Notes: generated from the letters alone by a model not told the origin. Positions 39,233-48,089 are shown, counted from the stretch's first letter. The stretch: DNA of 48,089 nucleotides from JBBQNR01 sp038330145 (GCA_038330145.1 JBBQNR010000017.1:1-48089); one strand, 5' to 3'. Program-made: numbers and translations.

Positions 39233-41962
39233 ATGTCCCTGCGCGGGACAAGCATGACCGTCGCAGCGCTGGTCGGACTGGTCCTAACACTTCTTTTCGC
39301 TTCGACCCCTTCGGCCTCCGCGGCGATCGTCCCTGCCGGCTTCGACGACCAACAGGTGGCCGTAGTCGCGGTGCCCACCAGCGTGGCCTTCGGCCCGGGC
39401 ACACGCATGCTGATCACGAGCAAGACGGGCGCTCTGCGGGTCTACCGCAACGGCACTCTGTCCACCACGCCGGCGATCGACCTCTCGCCGGTGGCCTGCT
39501 CCAACAGCGAGCGTGGTCTGCTTGGCGTCGCGTTCGATCCCGCGTTTGCGACCAACGGCTTCATCTACCTCTACTACACCTACAACAAGTTCGGAACCTG
39601 CGACATGAGCGGTACCAACACGCCGGTCAACCGCGTCTCGAGGTTCGTGCTGGGCGAGAACAACATCGTCGACCCAGCCAGCGAGATGGTGCTGATCGAC
39701 AACATTCCCAGCCCCTCCGGTATCCACAACGCAGGCGATCTCAACTTCGGCAAGGACGGCAACCTGTATGTGTCGGTGGGCGAGGGCGGCTGTGACTGGA
39801 GGGGCGACAGTGGCTGCGGCCTGCTGAACAACGCCGCGCGGGACCTCGGCGGGCTGTCCGGAAAGATCCTGCGCATTACCCGTGACGGCGCGATCCCCGC
39901 GGGTAATCCGTACACGGGCACCAACACCGACCGCTGCAACGTCAGCGGCAGCACGATGCTCGGCAACAAATGCCAGGAGATCTACGCCTGGGGCCTGCGC
40001 AACCCGTTCCGGATGGGCTTCGACGTCAACTCGCCGACGACGCGCTTCCACATCAACGACGTCGGCGAGGCCAAGTGGGACGAGATCGACGTCGGCGAGG
40101 CGGGCGCAGACTACGGCTGGAACGTGCGCGAGGGCCACTGCGCGACCGACTCGGCCACCGATTGCGGGCCGCAGCCAGTCGGCATGACCAACCCGATCTA
40201 CGACTACGACCACAGCAGTTGCTCCGCGATCACGGCCGGCGACTTCGTACCGGCCGGAATCTGGCCGTCGGAATACGACGGCGCGTACCTCTACGGCGAC
40301 GTCGTTTGCGGCAAGATGTTCAGGCTCGACCCCAACGGCAGCGGCGGCTTTACGGCGACCGAGTTTGCGTCCGACATGTATCCGCTGATCGACGGCGTCT
40401 TCGGGCCCTACGGCACCGGTCAGGCTCTCTACTACGTGACCTGGCAGGGCGCCTACCCGAACGGGCAGGTGCGGCGGATCTCCTACACAGCCGGCGCAAA
40501 CCGCGCGCCGACGGCACGCGCCGACGCGACCCCGACTGCGGGAGCGCTACCGCTCGAAGTCACGTTCGACGGCACCGCGTCGACCGACCCGGACGGCGAT
40601 CCGCTCAGCTACGAGTGGGACTTCGGCGACGGATCGCCGATCGCGAACGGCTCCACGCTGAGCCACACCTACACCTCGGATGGCACGTACACGGCGACGC
40701 TCACTGTCCGCGACCCGGAGGGTGAGCAGAGCAGCGCGACGGAACGGATCGACGCGGGAAACAACGTGCCGGTCCCGAGCATAGACGTGCCCGTAACTAG
40801 CCAGCACTTCAAGGTCGGCGAGCAGATCGTCCTCCACGGCAGCGCCACGGACCCCGAGGACGGCGCACTTCCTGACAGCGCCCTGACGTGGCGCGTCGAG
40901 AGACACCACAACACCCACACCCACCCCTACCTGCCGGCGACCTCGGGTAACGACGTTCCGATCAGCGGTCCGCAACCGGAAGACCGGTGGGCGGCCGAGA
41001 CCAGCTATCTCGAGGTCTTCCTGACCGCCACCGACTCGGAGGGCCGTTCCTCCACGGTGACGCGGGACATAGATCCGAAGAAGGTGGACCTCAGCTTCGC
41101 GACGGTACCGGCGGGGTTCGACCTCGAGGTCGCCGGCAGCCCGATCACGGCTCCGCTGACCGTTACCTCTTGGGAGGACTGGAGCTTCCCGATCAGCGCG
41201 CCGAACCAGGAGGATGACGACGAGGTGCCGTGGCGCTTCCAGGCGTGGTCGGACGGCGGCGCTCAGGAGCACACGATCGTCACGGGCGCGAATCCCGTCA
41301 CCTACACGGCCATCATGAAACGCGTCGACTACCCACGGCCAGGAGGCGCGACTCCGTTGCGGGTGCCCTTGGTGCCGGCATTCAGCGCCTGCACGAATCC
41401 AAACACTGTGCACGTGGTGCCACTTTTCTACGAGTCGTGCACTCCACCGGTGCTCGAATCCCCCCTGCTCACGACCTCGGTGGTCGGCGCCGGCAGCGGC
41501 TCGGTGCGCTTGAGCGTAATCGTCGGTAATCCATCGACGTCGGCTGACGAGGCCGATGTGTCGATCAGCGGCTCAGCCACGGACGTGCGCCGCAAGAGCG
41601 ACGGGGGTGACTACGCCGGAAGCGTGCTGCTGTCCACGCTGATGCGGATCACCGACAAGGGAAGTGGCAGCTCGGGGCTGGTCCCGGGAACCGTCTCGGA
41701 CATCCGCTTTGCCGTGCCGGTCAACTGCGTCGCCACCGCGAGCACGTCGACGGGCGGGAGTTGCACGCTGGGCACCACGCTCGACACGCTGCTTCCAGGA
41801 ATGGCGCGTGAGGGCAAGCGCACGATTCTCTCCACCTTCGCCTTCGAGCTGGACGATGCCGGTCCCGACGGCAGCATCCTGCCGCCGTCGGGGACCTGCC
41901 CACCGACCTGCGGCACCGGCGACGAGTCGGTCTTCCTGCGGCAGGGAGTTTTCACCCCCTGA
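39233..41962 (+). CDS. Secreted glucose/sorbosone dehydrogenase-like protein with PKD domain, copy 1
   Basis: 909 aa from leaderless ATG 39233. Signal peptide MTVAALVGLVLTLLFASTPS ending near ASAA. Residues about 32-415 form a PQQ-type beta-propeller (GSDH): RGLLGVAFDPAFATNGFIYL, IPSPSGIHNAGDLNFGKDG (His 164 region, matching the catalytic His of soluble glucose dehydrogenase), EIYAWGLRNPFRMGFDVNSP, AGADYGWNVREG. A PKD domain spans 422-506 (YEWDFGDGSPIANGS). A conserved block WRVERHHNTHTHPYL (about 550) and a C-terminal beta domain end in CPPTCGTGDES. Probably a cell-surface sugar oxidase or binding protein. Confidence 0.8.
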   Translation: MSLRGTSMTVAALVGLVLTLLFASTPSASAAIVPAGFDDQQVAVVAVPTSVAFGPGTRMLITSKTGALRVYRNGTLSTTPAIDLSPVACSNSERGLLGVAFDPAFATNGFIYLYYTYNKFGTCDMSGTNTPVNRVSRFVLGENNIVDPASEMVLIDNIPSPSGIHNAGDLNFGKDGNLYVSVGEGGCDWRGDSGCGLLNNAARDLGGLSGKILRITRDGAIPAGNPYTGTNTDRCNVSGSTMLGNKCQEIYAWGLRNPFRMGFDVNSPTTRFHINDVGEAKWDEIDVGEAGADYGWNVREGHCATDSATDCGPQPVGMTNPIYDYDHSSCSAITAGDFVPAGIWPSEYDGAYLYGDVVCGKMFRLDPNGSGGFTATEFASDMYPLIDGVFGPYGTGQALYYVTWQGAYPNGQVRRISYTAGANRAPTARADATPTAGALPLEVTFDGTASTDPDGDPLSYEWDFGDGSPIANGSTLSHTYTSDGTYTATLTVRDPEGEQSSATERIDAGNNVPVPSIDVPVTSQHFKVGEQIVLHGSATDPEDGALPDSALTWRVERHHNTHTHPYLPATSGNDVPISGPQPEDRWAAETSYLEVFLTATDSEGRSSTVTRDIDPKKVDLSFATVPAGFDLEVAGSPITAPLTVTSWEDWSFPISAPNQEDDDEVPWRFQAWSDGGAQEHTIVTGANPVTYTAIMKRVDYPRPGGATPLRVPLVPAFSACTNPNTVHVVPLFYESCTPPVLESPLLTTSVVGAGSGSVRLSVIVGNPSTSADEADVSISGSATDVRRKSDGGDYAGSVLLSTLMRITDKGSGSSGLVPGTVSDIRFAVPVNCVATASTSTGGSCTLGTTLDTLLPGMAREGKRTILSTFAFELDDAGPDGSILPPSGTCPPTCGTGDESVFLRQGVFTP

Positions 41963-42066
41963 TATGGAGCAGCGTTTGTCAAGGGCGCTGCTCCATAGGG
42001 TCTAGGACCGATTCCTCTGGCCCGCTCACTCGCGGGGGGAAGTTGACGCTGGCGGCAGATTCGGGC

Positions 42067-42072
42067 TACCTT
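42067..42072 (+). promoter_or_regulatory. -10 box TACCTT of dehydrogenase copy 2
   Basis: TACCTTCAG recurs as TACTTTCAG at 44889 ahead of copy 3, at nearly the same distance (39 and 40 nt) from the ATG. Both copies have a G-rich ribosome site next to the start. Confidence 0.4.
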
Positions 42073-42111
42073 CAGAGGCGGGGCGAAGCACAGCCTGACC
42101 AGCAGGAGGGT

Positions 42112-44835
42112 ATGAAGCACAGCTTGACCAAGGCGTTCGTCTCACTTCTCATCGTCGTGGTGGCGCTCCTGGCTCCCGCGCCGGCAGGCGCGATAACGCT
42201 GCCGCCGAGCTTCGACGACCAGCCCGTCGCCACCATGATCGACCCCACGGCGCTCGCCTTCACGCCCGACGGTCGCATGCTGATCGCAACCAAGCCCGGA
42301 CCATTGCGCGTTTACAAGAACGGCGGCCTGCTGACCACGCCGGCAATCGATCTCACAGCCTCCACATGCTCCGACAGCGAGCGCGGGTTGCTGGGCGTCG
42401 CCGTCGACCCAAGTTTCGCGACCAACCACTTCATCTACCTGTACTACACGTTCAAGAAGTTCGGCAGCTGCCCGATCGACTCCGCAACCACCCCGGTCAA
42501 CCGCGTCTCGCGCTTCGTGCTCGGTGACGACGATCTCGTCAACCCTGCCGGCGAGCTGGTGCTGATCGACAACATCCCGAGCCCGCATGGGATTCACAAC
42601 GCCGGCGACATCCAATTCGGCAAGGACGGCTTCCTGTACGCCAGCACGGGAGACGGCGGATGCGACTTCCGTGGCGACAGCGGCTGCTTCCTCTCCAACG
42701 ACGCAGCACGCGACCTCGGTGGCCTGTCCGGCAAGATCCTTCGCATCACGCGCGACGGCGCCATCCCGCCCGGTAACCCGTACTCAAGCGGCGGCAATAC
42801 CGATCGCTGCAACGTCATTGGCAGTACCAGCGCCAACCGAAAGTGCCAGGAGATCTACGCCTGGGGACTTCGCAATCCGTTTCGCACGGCGTTCGATGTC
42901 AACTCCCCCACCACACGCTTCAGCATCAACGATGTCGGCGAGGGCAAGTGGGACGAGATCGACGTCGGCGCAGCCGGCGCCGACTTCGGCTGGAACGTGC
43001 GCGAGGGCCACTGCGCCCGCGACTCGTACACCGACTGCGGCCCGCCACCGGCCGGCATGACCAACCCCATCTACGATTACGACCACACCGCGGGATGCTC
43101 CTCGATCACGCTCGGCGACTTCGTCCCCGCCGGCATCTGGCCGCAACAGTACGACGGCGCGTATCTGTACGGGGACCTGGTCTGCGGCAAGATCTTCCGC
43201 CTCGCACCCGGTGCCGGCGGCACATTCACGGCAACGGAGTTCGCAACCGGGATCGTCAACCTGATCGACGGCGTATTCGGGCCCAGCGGCTCAGGTCAGG
43301 CCCTCTACTACATAACGTGGACCGGCTTCCCCAATCAGCAGGTGCGCCGCATCGCCTACAGCGGCCAGGCCAACCGCGCACCGACCGCGCGCATCAGCGC
43401 AAACCCCACAGCCGGCAACCTGCCGTTGACGACGGACTTCGACGGCACCGCCTCGAGCGATCCCGACAACGACACGCTGACCTACGAGTGGAACTTCGGT
43501 GACGGATCGCCACTGGCGAGCAGCGCAACCGCAAGCCACACCTACACGACACAGAACACCTACACGGCGACCCTGACCGTGCGCGACGGGCGTGGCGGCG
43601 CCAACACCGCGACGGTGCGAATCGATGCCGGCAACAACCCGCCTGCGGTCACCATCAACTCGCCCACGCCGGCGCAGCGCTTCGCCGTGGATGAGCAGAT
43701 CACTCTCAACGGCAGCGCCACCGATCCGGAGGACGGGCCGCTCGCCGCAAGCGCACTCAGCTGGCGCGTCGAACGTCATCACAACACGCACACGCACCCA
43801 TACCTGCCTCCGACAGCCGGCAACAACGTGCCCGTGACCGGGCCGCCGCCGGAGGACCTCGACGCGGCGACCAACAGCTATCTCGACATCTACCTCACGG
43901 CCACCGACTCGCGTGGACTGAGCCGAACCATCATGCAGACGATGGATCCGAAGAAGGTCGATCTCACCTTCAACAGCAACCCGACCGGCTTCGGCCTCGA
44001 GGTCGCGGGCAGCCCGATCACGGCGCCGCGGACCATCACCTCGTGGCAGAGCTGGCAGTTCCCGGTCGACGCTCCCAACCAGGACGACTCCGCTGCCGTC
44101 CCGTGGCGATTCCTTTCCTGGTCGGACGGCGGGGCCCAGACCCACACGATCACCACGCCGTCCTCGCCGGCAAGCTATACGGCGACCTTCCGTCGCCTCG
44201 ACTACCCGCGCCCGGGCGGAGCGTCGCCGTTGCGGGTTCCGCTGGTGCCGGCATTCCGGGCCTGCACCAACCCGGACAGCACGCACGTCCCGCCGCTGGC
44301 GTCGGGATCCTGCACATCGCCAGCGCTCGAGTCCACACTGCTGACGACATCGACCGTTGGTGCCGGCAGCGGCTTGGCCTCGCTGAGCGTGCTCGCGGGC
44401 GATCCCGCCACGCCGGCGGACGAGGCCGACGTCGCGATCGCGGGTGCGGCGATCGACGTGCGCCTGGCGGCCAACGGCGGCGACTACGCCGGCAAGGTGC
44501 TGCTGGGCACGGACATGCGCATCACCGACTTTGCCAACGGCAGCTCCGGGCAGGTGCCGGCAACCGTGGCCGATCTGCGCTTCTCGCTGCCGATCGACTG
44601 CCTGCCCACGGCCAGCACGTCGGTGGGCTCGAGCTGCAACCTCAACACGACCTCCGACACGCTGGTCCCCGGGTTCGCTAAGGAAGGCATGCGGGCCGTC
44701 ATCTCGACCTTCTCCTTCGAGCTTCGGGACGCCGGGCCGGACGGGACCGTCACGCCCAACTCGGGGACGTGCCCCCCGACCTGCGGCTCAGGCGACGAGG
44801 CCGCCTTCCTGCGCCAGGGACTCTTCACCCCCTAG
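42112..44835 (+). CDS. Secreted glucose/sorbosone dehydrogenase-like protein with PKD domain, copy 2
   Basis: 907 aa from ATG 42112 with GGAGGG close upstream. The order is as in copy 1: signal peptide (HSLTKAFVSLLIVVVALLAP), propeller with IPSPHGIHNAGDIQFGKDG and EIYAWGLRNPFRTAFDVNSP, PKD (YEWNFGDGSPLASSA), the HHNTHTHPYL block and a C-terminus CPPTCGSGDEA. The C-terminal third is clearly diverged from copies 1 and 3, while its N-terminal half is closest to copy 1. Tandem duplication arose before the mosaic exchange between copies 1 and 3. Confidence 0.8.
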   Translation: MKHSLTKAFVSLLIVVVALLAPAPAGAITLPPSFDDQPVATMIDPTALAFTPDGRMLIATKPGPLRVYKNGGLLTTPAIDLTASTCSDSERGLLGVAVDPSFATNHFIYLYYTFKKFGSCPIDSATTPVNRVSRFVLGDDDLVNPAGELVLIDNIPSPHGIHNAGDIQFGKDGFLYASTGDGGCDFRGDSGCFLSNDAARDLGGLSGKILRITRDGAIPPGNPYSSGGNTDRCNVIGSTSANRKCQEIYAWGLRNPFRTAFDVNSPTTRFSINDVGEGKWDEIDVGAAGADFGWNVREGHCARDSYTDCGPPPAGMTNPIYDYDHTAGCSSITLGDFVPAGIWPQQYDGAYLYGDLVCGKIFRLAPGAGGTFTATEFATGIVNLIDGVFGPSGSGQALYYITWTGFPNQQVRRIAYSGQANRAPTARISANPTAGNLPLTTDFDGTASSDPDNDTLTYEWNFGDGSPLASSATASHTYTTQNTYTATLTVRDGRGGANTATVRIDAGNNPPAVTINSPTPAQRFAVDEQITLNGSATDPEDGPLAASALSWRVERHHNTHTHPYLPPTAGNNVPVTGPPPEDLDAATNSYLDIYLTATDSRGLSRTIMQTMDPKKVDLTFNSNPTGFGLEVAGSPITAPRTITSWQSWQFPVDAPNQDDSAAVPWRFLSWSDGGAQTHTITTPSSPASYTATFRRLDYPRPGGASPLRVPLVPAFRACTNPDSTHVPPLASGSCTSPALESTLLTTSTVGAGSGLASLSVLAGDPATPADEADVAIAGAAIDVRLAANGGDYAGKVLLGTDMRITDFANGSSGQVPATVADLRFSLPIDCLPTASTSVGSSCNLNTTSDTLVPGFAKEGMRAVISTFSFELRDAGPDGTVTPNSGTCPPTCGSGDEAAFLRQGLFTP

Positions 44836-44888
44836 GCCGGGGCCGCCCGCTCGCGAGCGATAGATGGGCGCGGTAGGCGATTTCGAGC

Positions 44889-44894
44889 TACTTT
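44889..44894 (+). promoter_or_regulatory. -10 box TACTTT of dehydrogenase copy 3
   Basis: Matches the copy 2 promoter region, including the following CAG and the GCTAC before it. Confidence 0.4.
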
Positions 44895-44934
44895 CAGGGC
44901 CGGGAGAGAGCACACCGCTTGACCAGCCGGGGGG

Positions 44935-47673
44935 ATGAAGCACAGCTTGACGAAGGGATTCGTTGCACTTCTCGCTGTCGTGGTGACGCTGCTGGCCGCC
45001 GGTGCGTCCTCTGCGCGGGCCGCGGCGGCCCTGCCCGAGGGTTTCAGCGACCAACTCGTCACCTTTGTCACCGCACCGACCGCGATCGCCTGGACTTCCG
45101 ACGGCCGCATGCTGATCGACTCGAAGACCGGCGCGCTGCGAATCTTTGAGAGCGGGACGCTGCTGCCGACTCCAGCACTAGACCTCACTGCGAAGATCTG
45201 CTCGAACGGGGAACGTGGGCTTCTCGGCGCGGCCGTCGACCCGCAGTTCCCCACCAACCACTACATCTACCTGTACTACACGTTCGATAAGCAGGGCAAC
45301 CAAGCTTGCGCCACGACGGGAAGCTCGACGCCCGTCAACCGTGTCTCGCGCTTCGTGCTTGGCGACAACGACATCGTCGATCCTTTCAGCGAGACCGTCT
45401 TGATCGACAACATCCCGTCTCCCTCCGGCATTCACATCGCTGGAGACGTCGACTTCGGGAAGGACGGCAACCTCTACATCTCCGTGGGCGAGGGTGGATG
45501 CGACTGGCGAGGCGACAGCGGTTGCGGCCTCGTCAACGACGCCGCGCGTGACCTCGGCGGACTCGTGGGCAAGATCCTCCGCATCACCCCAGACGGTGGT
45601 ATCCCGAGTGACAACCCCTTCACGGATGGAGAGACCGACCGCTGCAACATCACGGGAAGCACGACTACCAACCGCGTCTGCCGTGAGATATACGCCTACG
45701 GCCTTCGGAACCCCTGGCGGACCGCGTTCGATATCAACGCACCTGGCACAAGGTTCTTCATCAACGATGTCGGCGAGCGGCGCTGGGAGGAGATCAACCA
45801 GGGCGCAGCCGGAGCTGACTTCGGCTGGAACGTCAGGGAGGGGGCGTGCGTCAGGGACTCCTACACGGACTGCGGCCTGCCACCTCTGGGCATGACCAAC
45901 CCGCTCTATTCCTATCCTCACACGAACGTGGACGGGTGCACCTCGGTGACGGCCGGTGACTTCGTTCCCCGCGGGCTCTGGCCCCAGCAGTACGACAACG
46001 CCTATCTCTACGGCGATTCGGTGTGCGGAAAGCTCTACACGCTGACACCGGACGGCGGCGGTGGATACACGTCGGCTCTCTTCGGCTCCGAAATGCTCGC
46101 CATGGTGGATGGTCGCTTTGGGCCCGACGGCTCCGGCACCGCCTTCTATTACCTGCAGTTCACAGCTCCGAACAACCAGATCCGCAAGATCGTCTACCTC
46201 GGTCAGGCCAACCGCCCGCCGATCGCCGCGCTGACCGCCGCCCGCACGTCCGGGGACCTGCCGCTGACGGCCGATTTCGATGGGAGCGGCAGCAGCGATC
46301 CTGACAACGACACCCTTACCTACGACTGGGACTTCGGGGACGGCTCTCCCCACGGCTCCGGCGTGACCGTCAGCCACACCTACACGGTGACCGGCACCTA
46401 TACGGCCACGCTGACCGTCAACGATGGACGCGGCGCCACCGATACGGCGACCAGTCAGATCTATGCAGGCGACAATCCGCCGACGCCGACGATCCAGACG
46501 CCTGCAGCGGGCGTGCAGTTCGCGGCGGGTGACACGCTCACGCTGACCGGCGGCGCGACCGACGCCGAGGACGGGCAGCTCCCCGACACCTCGCTTAGCT
46601 GGACGGTCCTCCGTCACCACAACACTCACACGCATCCCTACCTGTCACCCACGTCGGGCAATGAACTCCAAATCACGGCCCCCGCGCCGGAGGATCTCGA
46701 GGCGGCGACGAACAGCTACCTGGAGATCTATCTCACGGCCACGGACTCACGCGGGCTGAGCAAGACGGTGATGCAGACGATGGATCCGAAGAAGGTCAAC
46801 CTCAGCTTCGAGACAGTCCCGACCGGGTTCGAGCTCGAGGTCGCCGGCAGCCGGATCACGGCTCCGCTGACCGTTACCTCCTGGCAGAACTGGTCCATCC
46901 CGATCATCGCGCCCAACCAGGACGACGACGACGAGGTGCCGTGGCGCTTCCAGGCGTGGTCGGACGGCGGCGCTCAGGAGCACACGATCGTTACGGGCGC
47001 GAATCCCGTCACCTACACGGCCATCATGAAACGCGTCGACTACCCACGCCCCGGCGGCGCGACTCCGTTGCGCGTGCCGCTGGTGCCGGCATTCAGCGCC
47101 TGCACGAATCCGAACACCACACACGTGGTGCCTCTTGCCTACCAGTCGTGCACTCCACCGGTACTGAAATCCCCCTTGCTCACGACCTCGGCGATCGGCA
47201 GCGGCAGCGGCTCGGTTCGCTTGAACGTGATCGCCGGCAATCCATCGACGCCCGCCGACGAGGCCGATGTTTCGATCAGCGGCTCGGCCACGGACGTGCG
47301 CCGAAAGAGCGACGGAACTGACTACACCGGAAGCGTGCTGCTGTCCACGCTGATGCGGATCACCGACAGGGGAAGTGGCAGCTCGGGGCTCGTCCCGGGG
47401 ACCGTCTCGGATATCCGTTTCTCCGTGCCGTTCAACTGCGTCGCCACCGCGAGCACGTCGATCGGCGGGAGCTGCACGCTGGGCACCACGCTCGACACGC
47501 TGCTTCCAGGAATGGCGCGTGAGGGCAAGCGCACGATTCTCTCCACCTTCGCCTTCGAGCTGGACGACGCCGGCCCCGACGGCAGCATCCTGCCGCCGTC
47601 CGGGACCTGCCCACCGACGTGCGGCAGCGGCGACGAGTCGGTCTATCTGCGGCAGGGGTTGTTCGTTCCGTAG
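44935..47673 (+). CDS. Secreted glucose/sorbosone dehydrogenase-like protein with PKD domain, copy 3
   Basis: 912 aa. The signal peptide (HSLTKGFVALLAVVVTLLAA) and upstream region are like copy 2. Propeller motif IPSPSGIHIAGDVDFGKDG has Ile in place of the Asn after the His. PKD at about 425-510 (YDWDFGDGSPHGSGV). Up to KTVMQTMDPKK it follows copy 2, and from about 46800 to the end it is nearly identical to copy 1 at the nucleotide level, so it is a mosaic. Ends CPPTCGSGDESVYLRQGLF. Role as for the other copies. Confidence 0.8.
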   Translation: MKHSLTKGFVALLAVVVTLLAAGASSARAAAALPEGFSDQLVTFVTAPTAIAWTSDGRMLIDSKTGALRIFESGTLLPTPALDLTAKICSNGERGLLGAAVDPQFPTNHYIYLYYTFDKQGNQACATTGSSTPVNRVSRFVLGDNDIVDPFSETVLIDNIPSPSGIHIAGDVDFGKDGNLYISVGEGGCDWRGDSGCGLVNDAARDLGGLVGKILRITPDGGIPSDNPFTDGETDRCNITGSTTTNRVCREIYAYGLRNPWRTAFDINAPGTRFFINDVGERRWEEINQGAAGADFGWNVREGACVRDSYTDCGLPPLGMTNPLYSYPHTNVDGCTSVTAGDFVPRGLWPQQYDNAYLYGDSVCGKLYTLTPDGGGGYTSALFGSEMLAMVDGRFGPDGSGTAFYYLQFTAPNNQIRKIVYLGQANRPPIAALTAARTSGDLPLTADFDGSGSSDPDNDTLTYDWDFGDGSPHGSGVTVSHTYTVTGTYTATLTVNDGRGATDTATSQIYAGDNPPTPTIQTPAAGVQFAAGDTLTLTGGATDAEDGQLPDTSLSWTVLRHHNTHTHPYLSPTSGNELQITAPAPEDLEAATNSYLEIYLTATDSRGLSKTVMQTMDPKKVNLSFETVPTGFELEVAGSRITAPLTVTSWQNWSIPIIAPNQDDDDEVPWRFQAWSDGGAQEHTIVTGANPVTYTAIMKRVDYPRPGGATPLRVPLVPAFSACTNPNTTHVVPLAYQSCTPPVLKSPLLTTSAIGSGSGSVRLNVIAGNPSTPADEADVSISGSATDVRRKSDGTDYTGSVLLSTLMRITDRGSGSSGLVPGTVSDIRFSVPFNCVATASTSIGGSCTLGTTLDTLLPGMAREGKRTILSTFAFELDDAGPDGSILPPSGTCPPTCGSGDESVYLRQGLFVP

Positions 47674-47764
47674 CGAGTGCTCCCCGGGGCCACGCCACCC
47701 GGTCGCCGGCGGGCGCGGCGATAAGCTTGCCTGGCCGAGCGCCGCTTCGGCGTCGCGCGGCAGA

Positions 47765-47835
47765 TGCGGGGTCGTCTAGCGGTAGGACGCCGGGTTTTGG
47801 TCCCGGAGGCCGGGGTTCGACTCCCTGCCCCGCAG
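47765..47835 (+). tRNA. tRNA-Gln (anticodon TTG)
   Basis: Full cloverleaf: acceptor TGCGGGG/CCCCGCA, D-arm GTCT/GGAC, anticodon stem CCGGG/CCCGG with loop TTTTGGT (anticodon TTG), T-arm CGGGG-TTCGACT-CCCTG, discriminator G. CCA is not encoded. It lies just before an HNH endonuclease gene and short direct repeats, a frequent setting for integrated elements. Confidence 0.95.
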
Positions 47836-47899
47836 TGCGGCAGAAGCCCTGCGGCAGCGCGGAATCCCGCGCGAGCCCGGGCGTCCGCGTCGGCCGGGG

Positions 47900-47921
47900 T
47901 GGCACCAATTTGGCACCAATT
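47900..47921 (+). repeat. Two tandem copies of TGGCACCAATT
   Basis: Exact 11-bp copies at 47900-47910 and 47911-47921 between tRNA-Gln and the HNH gene. They may be integrase arm sites; no integrase is visible in the window. Confidence 0.55.
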
Positions 47922-47934
47922 CCGCGGCGGCGCG

Positions 47935-48089
47935 GTGCCCGCGCTGAGGCCCTGCCTGGTCTGCCGCGCCCTGAGCCGGGCGACCCGCTGCCCGCGCCAC
48001 GCGATCCAGCGCGGCAGCAGCGGCAGCAGCGGCAGGCAGGCGACCTTCCGCCGCCGGGCGCTGAAGCAGACCGGCGGGCGCTGCGCGGT
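47935..48089 (+). CDS. HNH endonuclease, N-terminal part, runs off window
   Basis: 51 codons from GTG 47935 to the window edge without a stop. It starts PALRPCLVCRALSRATRCPR, then HAIQRG and a Ser/Gly stretch, then RQATFRRRALKQTGGRCA. A zinc knuckle C-x2-C...C-x2-H followed by an 'R.ALKQTGGRCAVC'-type segment is the usual N-terminus of actinobacteriophage and prophage HNH endonucleases. The HNH core would follow outside the window. The gene and the tRNA-Gln suggest the start of a mobile element. Confidence 0.6.
   Translation, partial: MPALRPCLVCRALSRATRCPRHAIQRGSSGSSGRQATFRRRALKQTGGRCA

Overview
The window is about 48 kb of high-GC, gene-dense bacterial DNA. The organism is most likely an actinobacterium of the Thermoleophilia/Solirubrobacterales type. 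This is an inference from four things: GC-rich codon use, many GTG/TTG starts, several genes whose TANNNT -10 box lies about 7 nt before the start codon (leaderless transcripts), and the gene order rsmI ... metG - tatD - rsmA - ispE. No rRNA operon is present and nothing names the species.

Layout. (1) 1-1915 (-): 5' part of an AddB/RecB-like PD-(D/E)XK nuclease gene that leaves the window. (2) 2040-14390: accessory-looking region. It opens with a tRNA 3'-half-like inverted repeat, followed by a caspase-like DUF6642-type protein, a decayed endonuclease/exonuclease/phosphatase (EEP) gene whose tail recurs beyond an EcsC-family gene, a zinc-ribbon/HD hydrolase, an overlapping sigma factor - HTH regulator - ImmA/IrrE protease triad, an acidic unknown protein facing a TPR protein across a palindrome, a topoisomerase III-like gene, an ARPP-1 family gene, and two DUF2283 genes. 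One DUF2283 gene is paired with a probable toxin, and this pair is flanked by 64-bp direct repeats. (3) 14400-24410: mixed chromosomal genes, including an acetyltransferase and an enoyl-CoA hydratase reading from a 24-bp divergent spacer, a flavin disulfide reductase, glyQS, an FmdB-type protein, RNase D, an LCP-family wall enzyme, and two secreted Cys-repeat proteins that share an upstream bipartite motif. (4) 24490-34670: housekeeping block with a ROK kinase, rsmI, a methyltransferase, a membrane serine protease, an M23 peptidase, metG, an EamA transporter, tatD, rsmA and ispE. (5) 34630-39072: a TetR/CMD pair, a DedA-PAP2 fusion with a small membrane protein, and a PucR-type regulator. (6) 39233-47673: three tandem secreted glucose/sorbosone-dehydrogenase-like proteins with PKD domains; the third is a mosaic of the other two. 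(7) 47765-48089: tRNA-Gln(TTG), a short direct repeat and the start of an HNH endonuclease gene, which looks like the edge of another mobile element.

Functionally, the housekeeping block covers translation (MetRS, GlyRS, two rRNA methyltransferases), isoprenoid synthesis (IspE) and envelope work (LCP, M23, DedA-PAP2). The accessory region carries regulation-by-proteolysis, toxin-antitoxin and mobile-element-type genes. The most promising under-described units are the sigma/HTH/IrrE triad, the Cys-repeat secreted family with its shared promoter-region motif, and the repeat-flanked DUF2283 module.
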